Below, piece after piece: positions 46,178 through 58,742 of a stretch of 64,000 nt of DNA. The notes beneath the pieces were generated by a model. That model saw only the letters and a list, made by a program, of their open reading frames with translations, did not search any database and was not told the origin of the DNA. The translations under genes were made by a program, and so were the position numbers. Every line of letters starts with the position of its first letter. Position 1 is the stretch's first letter. The stretch comes from Mycolicibacterium xanthum (GTDB lineage Bacteria; Actinomycetota; Actinomycetes; Mycobacteriales; Mycobacteriaceae), in NCBI RefSeq assembly GCF_019710635.1, contig NZ_JAIFZS010000027.1, positions 62,001 through 126,000 on the forward strand. Reading direction: 5' to 3'.

Positions 46178-46534
46178 TCACGCCATCGCGATGATCAGCA
46201 ACACCCAGGCGATTGCCAGCACGATGCCCGCCGCGGCACCGGCGATCACCGGACCGACTCCGTTGTAGCGCTGCGGCGGCGGCCCCAGCGACCCGCGGCT
46301 GAACGTCCACAGCGGCACCTTGTACTCCAGCTCGACCAGCTGGCCGGGGTGCACGAACACGGTGAACTCGGCCGGGCCGACCCGGCGCGGGATGGCGTAG
46401 GGCACGAACACCTGCACGTGGTACTGCCCGGGCCAGGTCGGATAGATCACCCGTCCCCATCGCGGCACCCCCATGGGGTAGCCGTTCAGCAGCACCTTCG
46501 GTTTGACCAGGGTTTGACCAGCGCGAACGCCCAC
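46178..46534 (-). pseudogene. Small membrane protein gene, frameshifted by an 11-bp duplication near its 5' end
   Basis: The body (VKPKVLLNGYPMGVPRWG onward) is an Ig-like/beta segment with a C-terminal transmembrane helix (GPVIAGAAAGIVLAIAWVLLIIAM). Upstream, the same protein continues in another frame as NPQQPPGQGIAITTGY and FPLSWAFALVKP, directly after the secG stop. The 11-bp word GGTTTGACCAG is present twice in tandem (46500-46510, 46511-46521), and removing one copy joins the two frames. The upstream frame also begins at CTG rather than ATG. A 118-aa product could still start at GTG 46534, so it may be a functional shortened gene. The function is unknown. Confidence 0.6.
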
Positions 46535-46592
46535 GACAGCGGGAAGTACCCGGTCGTGATCGCGATACCCTGCCCGGGCGGCTGCTGCGGGT

Positions 46593-46826
46593 TCAGCCGT
46601 ACTTGATCTGTAGGGCCATACCGATGATCGCGACGACCCAGATGCCGGTCACGAACAGGGTGAGCCGGTCCAGGTTCTTCTCCACCACCGTGGACCCGGA
46701 CAGGCTGGACTGCACGCCGCCACCGAACAGGCTGGACAGACCGCCGCCCTTGGCGCGATGCAGCAGGACCAGGAGCACGACCAGCACACTGGTCACGACC
46801 AGGATGATCTGCAGGGCCAATTCCAT
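46593..46826 (-). CDS. secG: Preprotein translocase subunit SecG
   Basis: This 77-aa subunit of the SecYEG channel has two transmembrane helices (about residues 4-22 and 55-73) joined by a Gly/Ser-rich loop (GGGLSSLFGGGVQSSLSG), the usual SecG pattern and the same length as Rv1440. The ATG at 46826 is chosen; upstream codons in frame would cross the tpiA-secG hairpin. It is the last gene of the gap-pgk-tpiA-secG operon. Confidence 0.95.
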   Translation of the reverse strand: MELALQIILVVTSVLVVLLVLLHRAKGGGLSSLFGGGVQSSLSGSTVVEKNLDRLTLFVTGIWVVAIIGMALQIKYG

Positions 46827-46848
46827 GGCGGTCAGCCTACACGGAGGT

Positions 46849-46896
46849 GATTTCGGCGTGAAAATCGGCGTCAGCGCCGACAATCACGCCGAAATC
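46849..46896. terminator. 48-bp two-part hairpin between tpiA and secG
   Basis: GATTTCGGCGTG (46849-46860) pairs perfectly with CACGCCGAAATC (46885-46896). Inside, TCGGCG (46865-46870) pairs with CGCCGA (46875-46880) around a TCAG loop, with symmetric 4-nt bulges AAAA and CAAT. There is no T-run. It lies 2 bp after the tpiA stop and 22 bp before the secG ATG, so it could attenuate or terminate readthrough into secG. Confidence 0.75.
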
Positions 46897-46898
46897 GC

Positions 46899-47684
46899 TC
46901 AGGGCAGCGGGCCGCCCGCGGCGATGGCCGACAGCGTGGCGAACTGCTCACCGTCCAGCGAGGCGCCGCCCACCAGCGCGCCGTCCACGTCGGCCTGCCC
47001 GACGATCTCGCCCACGTTCTTGGCGTTGACGGACCCGCCGTAGAGCACCCGCACGCCGGCGGCCAGCTCCGGTGACGCCAGCGCCCCCAACTCCTTGCGG
47101 ATCGCGCCGCACACCTCCTGCGCGTCGGCGGCGCTGGCCACCCGGCCGGTGCCGATCGCCCAGACCGGCTCGTAGGCGATCACGGACTGGCCGATCCGCT
47201 CGGTGGACAGCCCGGCCAGCGAGCCGCGCAACTGCTCGACGTTGTACTCCACGTGGTTGCCGGCCTCGCGGACATCGAGGTGCTCGCCGATGCAGATGAT
47301 CGGGGTCAGACCGTGCTTGAACGCGGCCAGCGCCTTGGCGGCGACCAGCGCGTCGTCCTCACCGTGGTAGGTGCGCCGCTCGGAGTGCCCGACGACGACG
47401 TAGGAGCAGCCCAGCTTGGCCAGGAACGCACCGCTGATCTCGCCGGTGTAGGCCCCCGAGTCGTGCTGGGACAGATCCTGCGCGCCGTACGTCAGCCGCA
47501 GCTTGTCGCCGTCGACCAGGGTCTGCACGCTGCGCAGATCGGTGAACGGCGGAATCACGGTCACGTCGACCTTGTCGAAATACTTGTCCGGCAACGAGAA
47601 CGCGATCTTCTGCACCAGGGCGATGGCCTCGAAGTGGTTGAGGTTCATCTTCCAGTTGCCCGCGATCAGCGGTTTACGGGACAC
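46899..47684 (-). CDS. tpiA: Triosephosphate isomerase
   Basis: This 261-aa glycolytic TIM-barrel enzyme has the same length as Rv1438. [13 protein letters not shown] (substrate Asn and Lys), VVGHSERR (catalytic His), [11 protein letters not shown] (catalytic Glu and flexible loop) and [13 protein letters not shown] (phosphate loop) are all intact. It lies 36 bp after pgk. Confidence 0.98.
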   Translation of the reverse strand: MSRKPLIAGNWKMNLNHFEAIALVQKIAFSLPDKYFDKVDVTVIPPFTDLRSVQTLVDGDKLRLTYGAQDLSQHDSGAYTGEISGAFLAKLGCSYVVVGHSERRTYHGEDDALVAAKALAAFKHGLTPIICIGEHLDVREAGNHVEYNVEQLRGSLAGLSTERIGQSVIAYEPVWAIGTGRVASAADAQEVCGAIRKELGALASPELAAGVRVLYGGSVNAKNVGEIVGQADVDGALVGGASLDGEQFATLSAIAAGGPLP

Positions 47685-47720
47685 GCGTGCTCCTTAATGT
47701 GCGATCGGTTGCGATCCGGA

Positions 47721-48944
47721 TCAGTCGAGAACGGCGATGCCCGGAAGGGTCTTGCCCTCCAGGTATTCCAGCGACGCTCCGCCGCCGGTGGATATATGAC
47801 TGAAACCGTCCTCGGGCAGGCCGAGTTGGCGCACCGCGGCCGCCGAATCGCCGCCACCGACGACGCTGAACGCGCCCTTCTCGGTGGCGCCGATGATGGC
47901 CTCGGCCACCCCCTTGGTGCCCGCGGAGAACGCCGGGAACTCGAACACCCCCATCGGGCCGTTCCAGAAGATGGTCTTGGCGTTGGACAGCAGCGCGGTG
48001 AATCGCTTCACCGACTCCGGGCCGATGTCGAGGCCCATCTTCGAATCGGGGATACGCTCGGCGGCCACGGTCTCGGGCGGTGAGTCGGCGGCGAACTTCT
48101 CCGCGACCACGATGTCCACCGGCAGGTGGATCACGTCGCCGTATTTTTCGAGCAGGTGCCTACACGTATCCAACATCTCCTCCTGCAGCAGCGAGGTGCC
48201 CACCGAAAGCCCTTGCGCAGCAAGGAAGGTGAAGCACATGCCGCCGCCGATGATCAGGCTGTCCGCCTTGGTCGCCAGGTTCTCGATGACGGCCAGCTTG
48301 TCCGACACCTTGGAACCGCCGAGCACCACCGCATAGGGCCGTTCAGAGGACTCGGTGAGCTGGGCGAGCACCTTGACCTCGGCACCGACCAGCGTGCCCG
48401 CATAGTGCGGCAGCAATTTGGCTACATCGTAGACCGAGGCCTGTTTGCGGTGTACGACCCCGAACCCGTCGGACACGAAGGCCGCATCCTCACCCACCAG
48501 CTCGACGAGCGCCTTGGCCAGCGCCGTGCGCTCGGTCTCGTCCTTGCTGGTCTCGCGTGGATCGAAGCGGATGTTCTCCACCAGCAGGATGTCGCCGTCG
48601 GTCAGTCCTTCGGCACGCGCCAGCGCGTCGGTGCCGACGACGTCGCCGGCCAGCTGCACGTGCCGGCCGAGCCGCTCGCCGAGGTCCTTGGCTACCGGGG
48701 CCAGCGAGAACTTCGGGTCCGGCTCGCCCTTCGGCCGGCCCAGGTGCGCCGTCACCACGATCTTGGCTCCGGCATCCGAGAGCGCCTTGAGCGTCGGAAG
48801 CGACGCGATGATGCGGCCCGGATCGGTGATGTGGCGGACCCCGTCCTCTCCCGAGTCCAATGGGACGTTGAAGTCGGAGCGCACCAGCACGCCCCGACCC
48901 GCAACGCCTTCGGCCAGCAAGTCGTCGAGTGACTTGACGCTCAT
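47721..48944 (-). CDS. pgk: Phosphoglycerate kinase
   Basis: This 407-aa enzyme makes ATP from 1,3-bisphosphoglycerate. [15 protein letters not shown] is the N-terminal substrate motif, [19 protein letters not shown] follows, and the C-terminal ATP site is [19 protein letters not shown] and [15 protein letters not shown]. It lies 4 bp after gap. It corresponds to Rv1437 (412 aa). Confidence 0.98.
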   Translation of the reverse strand: MSVKSLDDLLAEGVAGRGVLVRSDFNVPLDSGEDGVRHITDPGRIIASLPTLKALSDAGAKIVVTAHLGRPKGEPDPKFSLAPVAKDLGERLGRHVQLAGDVVGTDALARAEGLTDGDILLVENIRFDPRETSKDETERTALAKALVELVGEDAAFVSDGFGVVHRKQASVYDVAKLLPHYAGTLVGAEVKVLAQLTESSERPYAVVLGGSKVSDKLAVIENLATKADSLIIGGGMCFTFLAAQGLSVGTSLLQEEMLDTCRHLLEKYGDVIHLPVDIVVAEKFAADSPPETVAAERIPDSKMGLDIGPESVKRFTALLSNAKTIFWNGPMGVFEFPAFSAGTKGVAEAIIGATEKGAFSVVGGGDSAAAVRQLGLPEDGFSHISTGGGASLEYLEGKTLPGIAVLD

Positions 48945-48948
48945 CGTG

Positions 48949-50019
<1,071 letters not shown>

Positions 50020-50062
50020 CTAGTGCGTTCGGTGCTCGGCGCGCGCGGCAGTCCAGACCGTC

Positions 50063-50770
50063 TCACAGCGTGGCCAGGCTCTGGTCGGTGTAAGGGTTGC
50101 CGAGCCATCGGCGGCGCAGCCGCTGCAGCGTGCCGTCGGACTCCAGCGCGCTCAGCGCATCGCCGATACGGCCGAGAAGGTGGCCATCGTGCGCGGCGAC
50201 GGCGATCGCGACCGGATCGGTAGACAGACCCTTCTGTACCACGTCGACGCCGGTGAGCGGCTTGGTCGATTCGGTGAGCGCCGGTCCCTGCCCGAACACG
50301 GCGTCGCACCCGCCCGACGTCAGCGCCGACAGCGCCGCGCCGATGCCGCCGTCGAAGGTCTCGACCGCGCCCACCCGGCCCGCGGCAGCCAACCGTTGGG
50401 CGAGCGGCCGGCCGGCACCGGTGGCGCACACCCCGACCGTAAGGCCGGCCAGGTCGTCGACGGAGCGCACGTGCGGGTGCCGTGCGGTGTCGACGGCCAG
50501 TGCCTGCCCGGTGATCAGGTACGCGGGCGTGAACGCGACCACCCGCTGCCGCTCCACGGTGACGGTGATCCCGGCTGCGCAGTCGCAGGCCCCGGCGCAC
50601 AGCCCGTCGATAACACCGCCGGCATCCGCGCCGGCATATCGGATGAACTCGGCGGATTCCCCCAGCCGCTCGGCGACGGCGGTCATCAGCTCGACGTCCA
50701 GGCCGGTATCGCCCGGCATTCCGTTGAACGGCGGGTCCGGGTATGCGATCCCGACACGCAAGGTGCCCAC
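50063..50770 (-). CDS. Solute-binding protein family 3-like protein without signal peptide
   Basis: A likely 235-aa protein starts at GTG 50770 (VGTLRVGIAYPDPPFNG). It resembles amino-acid-type binding proteins (SBP_bac_3): TGLDVELMTAVAERLG, DGLCAGACDCAAGITVTVERQRVVAFTPAYL split over about 60-95, SVDDLAGLTVGVCATGAGRPLAQRL and DAVFGQGPALTES. It has no lipobox or signal peptide from this start, and no permease or ATPase is nearby. A longer frame to 50914 adds no hydrophobic signal. It could be a cytoplasmic sensor or a domain recruited for another use. Role unknown. Confidence 0.75.
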   Translation of the reverse strand: MGTLRVGIAYPDPPFNGMPGDTGLDVELMTAVAERLGESAEFIRYAGADAGGVIDGLCAGACDCAAGITVTVERQRVVAFTPAYLITGQALAVDTARHPHVRSVDDLAGLTVGVCATGAGRPLAQRLAAAGRVGAVETFDGGIGAALSALTSGGCDAVFGQGPALTESTKPLTGVDVVQKGLSTDPVAIAVAAHDGHLLGRIGDALSALESDGTLQRLRRRWLGNPYTDQSLATL

Positions 50771-50816
50771 CCGAGAACGGTACCCAGCACCCGGTTGGCT
50801 GGCGATACTCGACCCA

Positions 50817-51066
50817 TGACCGTCCGGGTTATCCCGGCCGTCGCCGCATCCGCGAGCCTGCTCGGCACGATGGTCGGCGGTCTCGCCACCTTGCGCACGT
50901 CGAAAGTGGCGCACGAGCGCCGGAGCGCCGCCGACGAGGAACTACGTTCGACCTGTTGCGGGACGCGACGAGACGGTTCGTCGCCGCGACGACCGAGATC
51001 TCGGTGTCGGACCACGAGTTCGATCCCGTCGACCAGAAGGCGATCGACGCACTGCTCGACCTGTAG
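50817..51066 (+). pseudogene. Remnant of a small mycobacterial membrane-associated protein, frameshifted
   Basis: From ATG 50817 the frame reads TVRVIPAVAASASLLGTMV and continues to HERRSAADEEL, a hydrophobic N-terminus then a basic helix. Near 50945 sense continues in another frame (TTFDLLRDATRRFVAATTEI to KAIDALLDL, stop 51066). Together they resemble the short actinobacterial proteins with one N-terminal helix and a helical tail. A frameshift or internal deletion is the simplest reading. It is convergent with whiA. Confidence 0.45.
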
Positions 51067-51069
51067 GGG

Positions 51070-52053
51070 TTAAGCGTCCTCGAGCAGGTCCGGTGTCACA
51101 GCGGACTCGGTGTCGGGGATGCCGTCCTGCTTGGCCTTGCGGTCGGCCATCGACAGCAGCCGCCGGATCCGGCCCGCCACAGCGTCTTTGGTCATCGGCG
51201 GGTCGGCGAGCCGGCCAAGTTCCTCCAGCGAGGCCTGCCGGTGCGCGACGCGGAGGTGACCCGCGGCGGCCAGGTGATCGGGCACCGAATCGCCCAGGAT
51301 CTCCAGCGCCCGTTCCACCCGCGCGGCGGCGGCGACGGCGGCGCGCGCCGACCGGCGCAGGTTCGCGTCGTCGAAGTTCGCCAGGCGGTTCGCGGTGGCG
51401 CGCACCTCGCGGCGCATCCGCCGCTCCTCCCACGTCAGCCTGGTGTCCTGGGCGCCCATCCGGGTCAGCAGGGCGCCGATCGCCTCACCGTCGCGGACCA
51501 CGACGCGGTCGCTGCCGCGCACCTCGCGGGCCTTGGCACTGACGCCCAGCCGTCTGGCCGCGCCGACGAGCGCCAGCGCGGCCTCGGGCCCCGGGCAACT
51601 GACCTCCAGGGACGACGAGCGCCCGGGTTCGGTCAGCGAACCGTGCGCCAAAAACGCTCCGCGCCAGGCCGCCTCGGCGTCGGCCACGCTGCCACCGACG
51701 ACCTGGGCGGGCAATCCCCGCACCGGCCGGCCGCGCAGATCGAGCAATCCGGTCTGACGGGCCAGCGCCTCACCGTCCTTGGCGACGCGCACCACGTAGC
51801 GGGTGCTCTTGCGGATGCCGCTGGCCGACAGCACATGCACCACGGCGTTGTACCCGTACAGGTCGTAGATGTCCTTGCGCAGCCGGCGCGCGATGATGCC
51901 CAGGTCCACCTCGGCCTCGACGACGACCCGGCCGGACACGATGTGCAACCCGCCGGCGAAGCGCAGCAGCGCGGCCACTTCGGCGCGGCGCGCGCTCACC
52001 GAGTTGACCACCAACCGGCTCAGTTCGTCCTTGACCTCGGCCGTCATCGCCAC
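51070..52053 (-). CDS. whiA: WhiA, sporulation/division regulator
   Basis: This 327-aa DNA-binding protein has an N-terminal LAGLIDADG-like homing-endonuclease fold without catalytic function and a C-terminal HTH ([34 protein letters not shown], about 265-305). It is very close to Rv1423 over most of its length. The GTG at 52053 ([11 protein letters not shown]) overlaps yvcK by 10 bp; ATG 52047 is an alternative. In Streptomyces WhiA works with WhiB in cell division genes. It is the last gene of the uvrC-rapZ-yvcK-whiA run. Confidence 0.96.
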   Translation of the reverse strand: MAMTAEVKDELSRLVVNSVSARRAEVAALLRFAGGLHIVSGRVVVEAEVDLGIIARRLRKDIYDLYGYNAVVHVLSASGIRKSTRYVVRVAKDGEALARQTGLLDLRGRPVRGLPAQVVGGSVADAEAAWRGAFLAHGSLTEPGRSSSLEVSCPGPEAALALVGAARRLGVSAKAREVRGSDRVVVRDGEAIGALLTRMGAQDTRLTWEERRMRREVRATANRLANFDDANLRRSARAAVAAAARVERALEILGDSVPDHLAAAGHLRVAHRQASLEELGRLADPPMTKDAVAGRIRRLLSMADRKAKQDGIPDTESAVTPDLLEDA

Positions 52054-53075
52054 GGGTGGTCACCTCTCGGTCCGTTGACTGTCGGTGTGGGCACGGTGGG
52101 CGATATCGCCTCGGCCGTTCCGCCGGAAGGCGTGCCCTGTCCGAGAACGCCCTCCAACGCCGCGGCCAGCTTCGCGGGGTCATGTAAAGGTGTACCAGGT
52201 CGGGAAACGTCAGCAAATTCAACGCGGGCATCGAGGATGCCGGCCGTGCGGCGCAACTGGTCCCGCTCACGTTCGCTGGGCACCCGGCTCGAATCGACGA
52301 TGATGTTGTGCATGGTGAAACCGGGTGCGTGCTGCGCCAGCACGTGGATGTGCCGCTCGACCGAGACGCCCGCGGTCTCCCCCGGTTCGGCGACCAGGTT
52401 GAGCACCAGCGCCCGGCGTGCGGCGGTAGCCTGCAACGCGGCCGCCAGGTCGGGAACCAGCACGTGCGGGATCACGCTGGTGAACCACGAGCCCGGACCG
52501 AGCACCACGAGGTCGGCGTTCATGATCGCGTCGATGGCCTGCCTGGTGGCCGGCGGATCGCTGGGCAGCAACCGGACTCTGCGCACCTTGCCCACCGTGG
52601 TGGCGATCGCCACCTGGCCGCGGATCGCCCGGCTCACCCTGGGATCGGACTCCAGCCCCGAGACGTCGGCCTCGATGCCGAGCCCGACCGGGCACATCGG
52701 CAGCACCCTCCCCTTGACCCCCAGGATGCGGCCGAGTTCGTCGAGCGCGGCGACCGGATCGGCGAGCACCTCGTTGAGGCCGGCCAGGATCAGGTTGCCG
52801 ATCGGATGGCCGGCCAGCGCGCCACTGCCGCCGAACCGGTGCTGGATGATGGTGGCCCACAGTCGACCGTGCGGGCTGTCGGAAGCCAAGGCCGCCAACG
52901 CCATTCGCAGATCACCGGGAGGCACCACGTCCAGTTCGCTGCGCAGCCGACCGGACGAGCCACCGTCGTCGGCGACGGTCACGACCGCGGTGACGTGTGA
53001 GGTGATCCGGCGCGCCGCGGACAGCGTCGCATAGAGCCCGTGTCCACCACCGAGCGCAACGATGCGCGGACTCAC
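52044..53075 (-). CDS. yvcK: YvcK/CuvA family protein
   Basis: This 343-aa Rossmann-type protein is of the gluconeogenesis/cell-envelope factor family (CofD-like fold). [45 protein letters not shown] and [18 protein letters not shown] are the family motifs. In M. tuberculosis the homologue Rv1422 (CuvA) localises to growing poles and is a phosphorylation target. GTG start at 53075. The C-terminal 25 residues are Pro/Gly/Thr-rich. Confidence 0.95.
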   Translation of the reverse strand: MSPRIVALGGGHGLYATLSAARRITSHVTAVVTVADDGGSSGRLRSELDVVPPGDLRMALAALASDSPHGRLWATIIQHRFGGSGALAGHPIGNLILAGLNEVLADPVAALDELGRILGVKGRVLPMCPVGLGIEADVSGLESDPRVSRAIRGQVAIATTVGKVRRVRLLPSDPPATRQAIDAIMNADLVVLGPGSWFTSVIPHVLVPDLAAALQATAARRALVLNLVAEPGETAGVSVERHIHVLAQHAPGFTMHNIIVDSSRVPSERERDQLRRTAGILDARVEFADVSRPGTPLHDPAKLAAALEGVLGQGTPSGGTAEAISPTVPTPTVNGPRGDHPWR

Positions 53076-53100
53076 CTGTCCTCCTCGCGTGCGGAGAAAC

Positions 53101-54039
53101 TCATTCGCGACCCAGATCCCGGTGCAGCACCCGCACCGTCAGCGCCGCATCCTGCAACCGCTCGGCCAGGGCCTCGGCCATCGCCACGCTGCGGTGCTTG
53201 CCGCCCGTGCAGCCGATGGCCACGGTCATATAGCGCTTTCCCTCCCGGCGGTACCCGTCGATCACCACGTCCAACAGCTGATGGTAGGAGTCGAGGAACT
53301 CGACCGCGCCGGGTTGACCGAGGACGTAGTCGCGCACCGCCGGATGTTGGCCGGTGTGCGGGCGCAGTTCGTCCACCCAGTGCGGGTTGGGCAGGAAACG
53401 CACGTCCATCACCGTGTCGGCGTCCATCGGCAGCCCGTACTTGTAGCCGAACGATTCGACGGTGACGTTGGTGCTGGCCACCGTCTCGCCGGCGAACGCG
53501 CGCTCGATGCTCTCCCGCAGCGCGGGCACCGACAGTGCAGACGTGTCGATGACGAGATCGGCGCCGGCGCGCACCGGGGCCAGCATGGCCCGTTCGGCGG
53601 CGATCCCCTCCGCCAGCGTCTGGTTGCCCTGCAACGGGTGGCTGCGCCGGTTCTGCTCGTAACGCCGCACCAGGATGTCGTCGGAAGCCTCCAGGAACAG
53701 CACCCGCGGGGTGATGTTGCGGGTGGCCAGCTCGGTGCGCACCCAGTCCAGGTCGCCGGTGAATCCGCGGGACCGGACATCCATCACCACCGCCAACTGG
53801 GTGATGCGAGAACCCGCGGCCAGGCCCAGCTCGACCATACTGGCGATGAGCTCCGGCGGAAGGTTGTCGGCCACGTACCAACCGAGGTCCTCGAGCACCT
53901 TGGCTGCGGTCCCGCGGCCGGCACCGGACAGGCCGGTGACGAGCACGACGTCGATTCCACTGCCACCGCCTGCAGAATCGAGATCGCCCTCGCCGCCGGC
54001 TCCCCCGCGCAGTTCCTCGTGCATGCCCTGTTCTGTCAT
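53101..54039 (-). CDS. rapZ: RapZ/YvcJ-family nucleotide-binding protein
   Basis: This 312-aa P-loop protein has the loop [18 protein letters not shown], where Arg replaces the usual Lys of GKS/T, as also in Rv1421. [35 protein letters not shown] and the C-terminal RapZ domain ([20 protein letters not shown]) are conserved. In E. coli RapZ binds small RNAs and controls GlmS; the actinobacterial role is not settled. The Gly/Glu-rich N-terminus (about 30 residues) is extra. ATG overlaps the uvrC stop (ATGA). Confidence 0.95.
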   Translation of the reverse strand: MTEQGMHEELRGGAGGEGDLDSAGGGSGIDVVLVTGLSGAGRGTAAKVLEDLGWYVADNLPPELIASMVELGLAAGSRITQLAVVMDVRSRGFTGDLDWVRTELATRNITPRVLFLEASDDILVRRYEQNRRSHPLQGNQTLAEGIAAERAMLAPVRAGADLVIDTSALSVPALRESIERAFAGETVASTNVTVESFGYKYGLPMDADTVMDVRFLPNPHWVDELRPHTGQHPAVRDYVLGQPGAVEFLDSYHQLLDVVIDGYRREGKRYMTVAIGCTGGKHRSVAMAEALAERLQDAALTVRVLHRDLGRE

Positions 54040-56105
54040 CCCGACACTCTGCTCCGATCATCGCTGATCGCCTCCGTGAGCGCTTCCGATTCGGCCTGCG
54101 ATTCCGCCGTGCCGACGGTGCCCAACGCGTCCAGCACCGCACGCGCGGTCGCCTCGCCGATTCCCGGAACCGCCTTGATCTCCTCGATGCCGGCCTCCCT
54201 GAGCCGGGCCAGCGAGCCGAAGTGGGTCACCAGGGCCTTGCGGCGGTGTTCGCCGAGCCCCCGCACCGAGTCCAGCGCCGAGGCGGTCATCCGCTTGGAC
54301 CGCTTGCTACGGTGGTAGCCGATCGCGAAGCGGTGCGCCTCGTCACGCACCCGCTGTAGCAGGTACAGCCCGTCGTTGTTGCGCGGCAGGATGATCGGTT
54401 CCGGTGCCGAGCCGTGGTAGCCCGGCACCCACACCTCTTCGAGCCGCTTGGCCAGCCCGATCACCGCGACATCGGTGATCCCGAGTTCCTCGAGCACCGC
54501 CGCGGCGGCGTTCACCTGCGGCGCACCCCCGTCGACGACGAAGAGGTTGGGTGGGTACGCGAAGCGGGCCGGACGAGCGCTCGCGCGAGGACCTTGTTCC
54601 GGACGCGCGCTCGCGCGAGGACCAGGTTCCGGCTGCTCGGCGGGCGGCACGGCGGAATCCTGACCGTCCCGCAGGTGACGGTGGAACCGGCGGCGGGTCA
54701 CTTCCGCGATCGAGGCGACGTCGTCCGAGCGCCCGTCACCGGCGGCCTCCCGGATGGAGTAGTGCCGGTAGTCCGACTTCTTGGGCAGCCCGTCCTCGAA
54801 CACCACCAGCGAACCGACCACGTCGGTGCCCTGCACGTGGCTGATGTCCACGCACTCGATCCGCAGCGGGGCGTCCTCCAGCCCCAGCGCATCCTGAATG
54901 CTCTGCAGGGCGGCGCTTCTGGCGGTGAAGTCGCCGGCCCGCCGCAGCTTGTGCTGGGCCAGCGCGTCCTGCGCGTTGCGCTTCACCGTCTCGGCCAGGG
55001 CCCGTTTGTCACCGCGCTGGGGCACCCGAAGCGTCACCCGCGACCCGCGCAACTGCGACAGCCAGGTCTCCAACTCTCCGGCGTTCTCCGGCAGGACCGG
55101 GACGAGGACCTGGCGCGGAACCGGGTTGGTCGCCTCGTCGGCCGCTCCCCCGAGTTCGGCCTGGTCGCCGTAGAACTGGGTGAGGAACTGCTCGACGAGG
55201 TACTCCAGCGTGGATTCGCCCGGCTCACCGGACTTCTCGATCACCCAGCCGCGCTGACCCCTGACCCGTCCGCCGCGCACGTGGAACACCTGCACGGCTG
55301 CCTCCAGCTCGTCCTCGGCGAAGGCGACCACATCGGCGTCGGTGCCGTCGCCGAACACCACGGCCTGCTTCTCCAACGCCCGCCGCATCGCCGAGATGTC
55401 GTCGCGCAGCCGGGCGGCCCGCTCGAAGTCGAGCCCGGCGGCCGCCTCGTTCATCCGCTGTTCCATGTCACGCACCAGCCGGTCGGTTCGGCCGGCGAGG
55501 AAGTCACAGAAATCTCCGACGATGCGCCGGTGCTGCTCGGCGCTCACCCGGCCGACGCACGGGGCCGCACACTTGTCGATGTAGCCGAGCAGGCACGGCC
55601 GGTCAATCTGCTTGTGTCTCTTGAATACTCCCGACGAACAGGTACGGGCCGGGAACACCCTGGTGAGCAGGTCCAGCGTTTCGCGGATGGCCCAGGCATG
55701 CGAATACGGACCGAAATACCGCACGCCCTTGCGGCGCGGCCCGCGGTAGACCATCAATCGCGGGTACTCCTCGTTGAGGGTCACCGCGAGCACCGGATAG
55801 GACTTGTCGTCGCGATAGCGGATGTTGAACCGCGGGTCGAACTCCTTGATCCAGTTGTACTCCAGCTGCAGTGCCTCGACCTCGGTGGTGACCACCGTCC
55901 ACTCCACCGCGGCGGCGGTCATCACCATCTGCCGGGTACGTGGTGCCAGGCCGGCCAGGTCGGCGAAGTAGGAGTTCAGCCTGCTGCGCAGGCTCTTGGC
56001 CTTGCCGACATAGATCACCCGGCCGTGCGGGTCGCGGAAGCGGTACACACCCGGCTCGACGGGAATCGACCCGGGGGCGGGTCGGTACGTCGCTGGATCG
56101 GGCAC
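54036..56105 (-). CDS. uvrC: Excinuclease ABC subunit C, with in-frame repeat insertion
   Basis: This 689-aa nucleotide-excision-repair nuclease starts at GTG 56105. An N-terminal GIY-YIG domain ([24 protein letters not shown], about 18-40), Cys-rich [20 protein letters not shown] domain (about 200-240), an RNase H-like C-terminal nuclease ([24 protein letters not shown]) and (HhH)2 motifs ([16 protein letters not shown] and [14 protein letters not shown]) are present. The M. tuberculosis protein is 646 aa; here the loop before [13 protein letters not shown] carries a Pro/Arg/Ala-rich insert with [10 protein letters not shown] and [10 protein letters not shown], encoded by a 30-bp tandem repeat. 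This lies in a surface loop of the nuclease domain, so activity is probably kept. Confidence 0.95.
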   Translation of the reverse strand: MPDPATYRPAPGSIPVEPGVYRFRDPHGRVIYVGKAKSLRSRLNSYFADLAGLAPRTRQMVMTAAAVEWTVVTTEVEALQLEYNWIKEFDPRFNIRYRDDKSYPVLAVTLNEEYPRLMVYRGPRRKGVRYFGPYSHAWAIRETLDLLTRVFPARTCSSGVFKRHKQIDRPCLLGYIDKCAAPCVGRVSAEQHRRIVGDFCDFLAGRTDRLVRDMEQRMNEAAAGLDFERAARLRDDISAMRRALEKQAVVFGDGTDADVVAFAEDELEAAVQVFHVRGGRVRGQRGWVIEKSGEPGESTLEYLVEQFLTQFYGDQAELGGAADEATNPVPRQVLVPVLPENAGELETWLSQLRGSRVTLRVPQRGDKRALAETVKRNAQDALAQHKLRRAGDFTARSAALQSIQDALGLEDAPLRIECVDISHVQGTDVVGSLVVFEDGLPKKSDYRHYSIREAAGDGRSDDVASIAEVTRRRFHRHLRDGQDSAVPPAEQPEPGPRASARPEQGPRASARPARFAYPPNLFVVDGGAPQVNAAAAVLEELGITDVAVIGLAKRLEEVWVPGYHGSAPEPIILPRNNDGLYLLQRVRDEAHRFAIGYHRSKRSKRMTASALDSVRGLGEHRRKALVTHFGSLARLREAGIEEIKAVPGIGEATARAVLDALGTVGTAESQAESEALTEAISDDRSRVSG
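54569..54628 (-). repeat. Two 30-bp tandem units inserted in frame in uvrC
   Basis: Units 54569-54598 and 54599-54628 differ at three positions. Each carries GCGCTCGCGCGAGGACC with the 10-bp palindrome CTCGCGCGAG. The frame is kept, adding GPRASARP units. The core matches the repeat after zwf at 41138. Confidence 0.8.
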
Positions 56106-56161
56106 GGGTCCCAGGTTACTGCCCGCCGCCGACGGGCCCGACCGACGACCGTCGAGTCGGC

Positions 56162-58367
<2,206 letters not shown>

Positions 58368-58742
58368 CCTCACCACCTTGCCGGTCCCCGCGCCGGGACC
58401 ACGTGTCGACGCCTTTAAGTATGAACCACGCGCAAGAGCCGGTTATTGCCGCCGGTGCAGGGCAGACCGAGGGGGCTCTCGATACAGCCTCCGCTAGGCC
58501 GACTGGCGGTTGTCGCTGGTTCGTCCGGAAACTCCGAACCGACGCACATGACGGTGAACGACGCGGGTTGGGTTGCTCGGCGATTCTCCGGGCGAGACGA
58601 AGTGTTCCGCCGCATTCCGACCCCGCATCTTGCAATATCGACGGATGAGGTTCCATTCGAGCACGACCGACTCGACTGCGGCATCGACGAGCCGCCCGTC
58701 ACCTGGCGCCGCCCCCTGCCCGGGGATCCGAACGGAGGATCG
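58368..58742. other. Gene-free spacer between ribBA and the amidohydrolase
   Basis: These 375 bp show no convincing gene on either strand. For ribBA the minus strand has TACTTAAA and CATACT near 58417-58424 that could be a -10. For the amidohydrolase no clear promoter is seen. The conserved chromosomal order stops here. Confidence 0.4.

Noticed and set aside
43952..46606. Long plus-strand open frame antisense to ppc (884 codons).
   Set aside because: Same shadow effect; no ribosome site or recognisable domain, and ppc has all its catalytic motifs.
58368..58500. Possible FMN riboswitch upstream of ribBA.
   Set aside because: No RFN-element consensus blocks were recognised.
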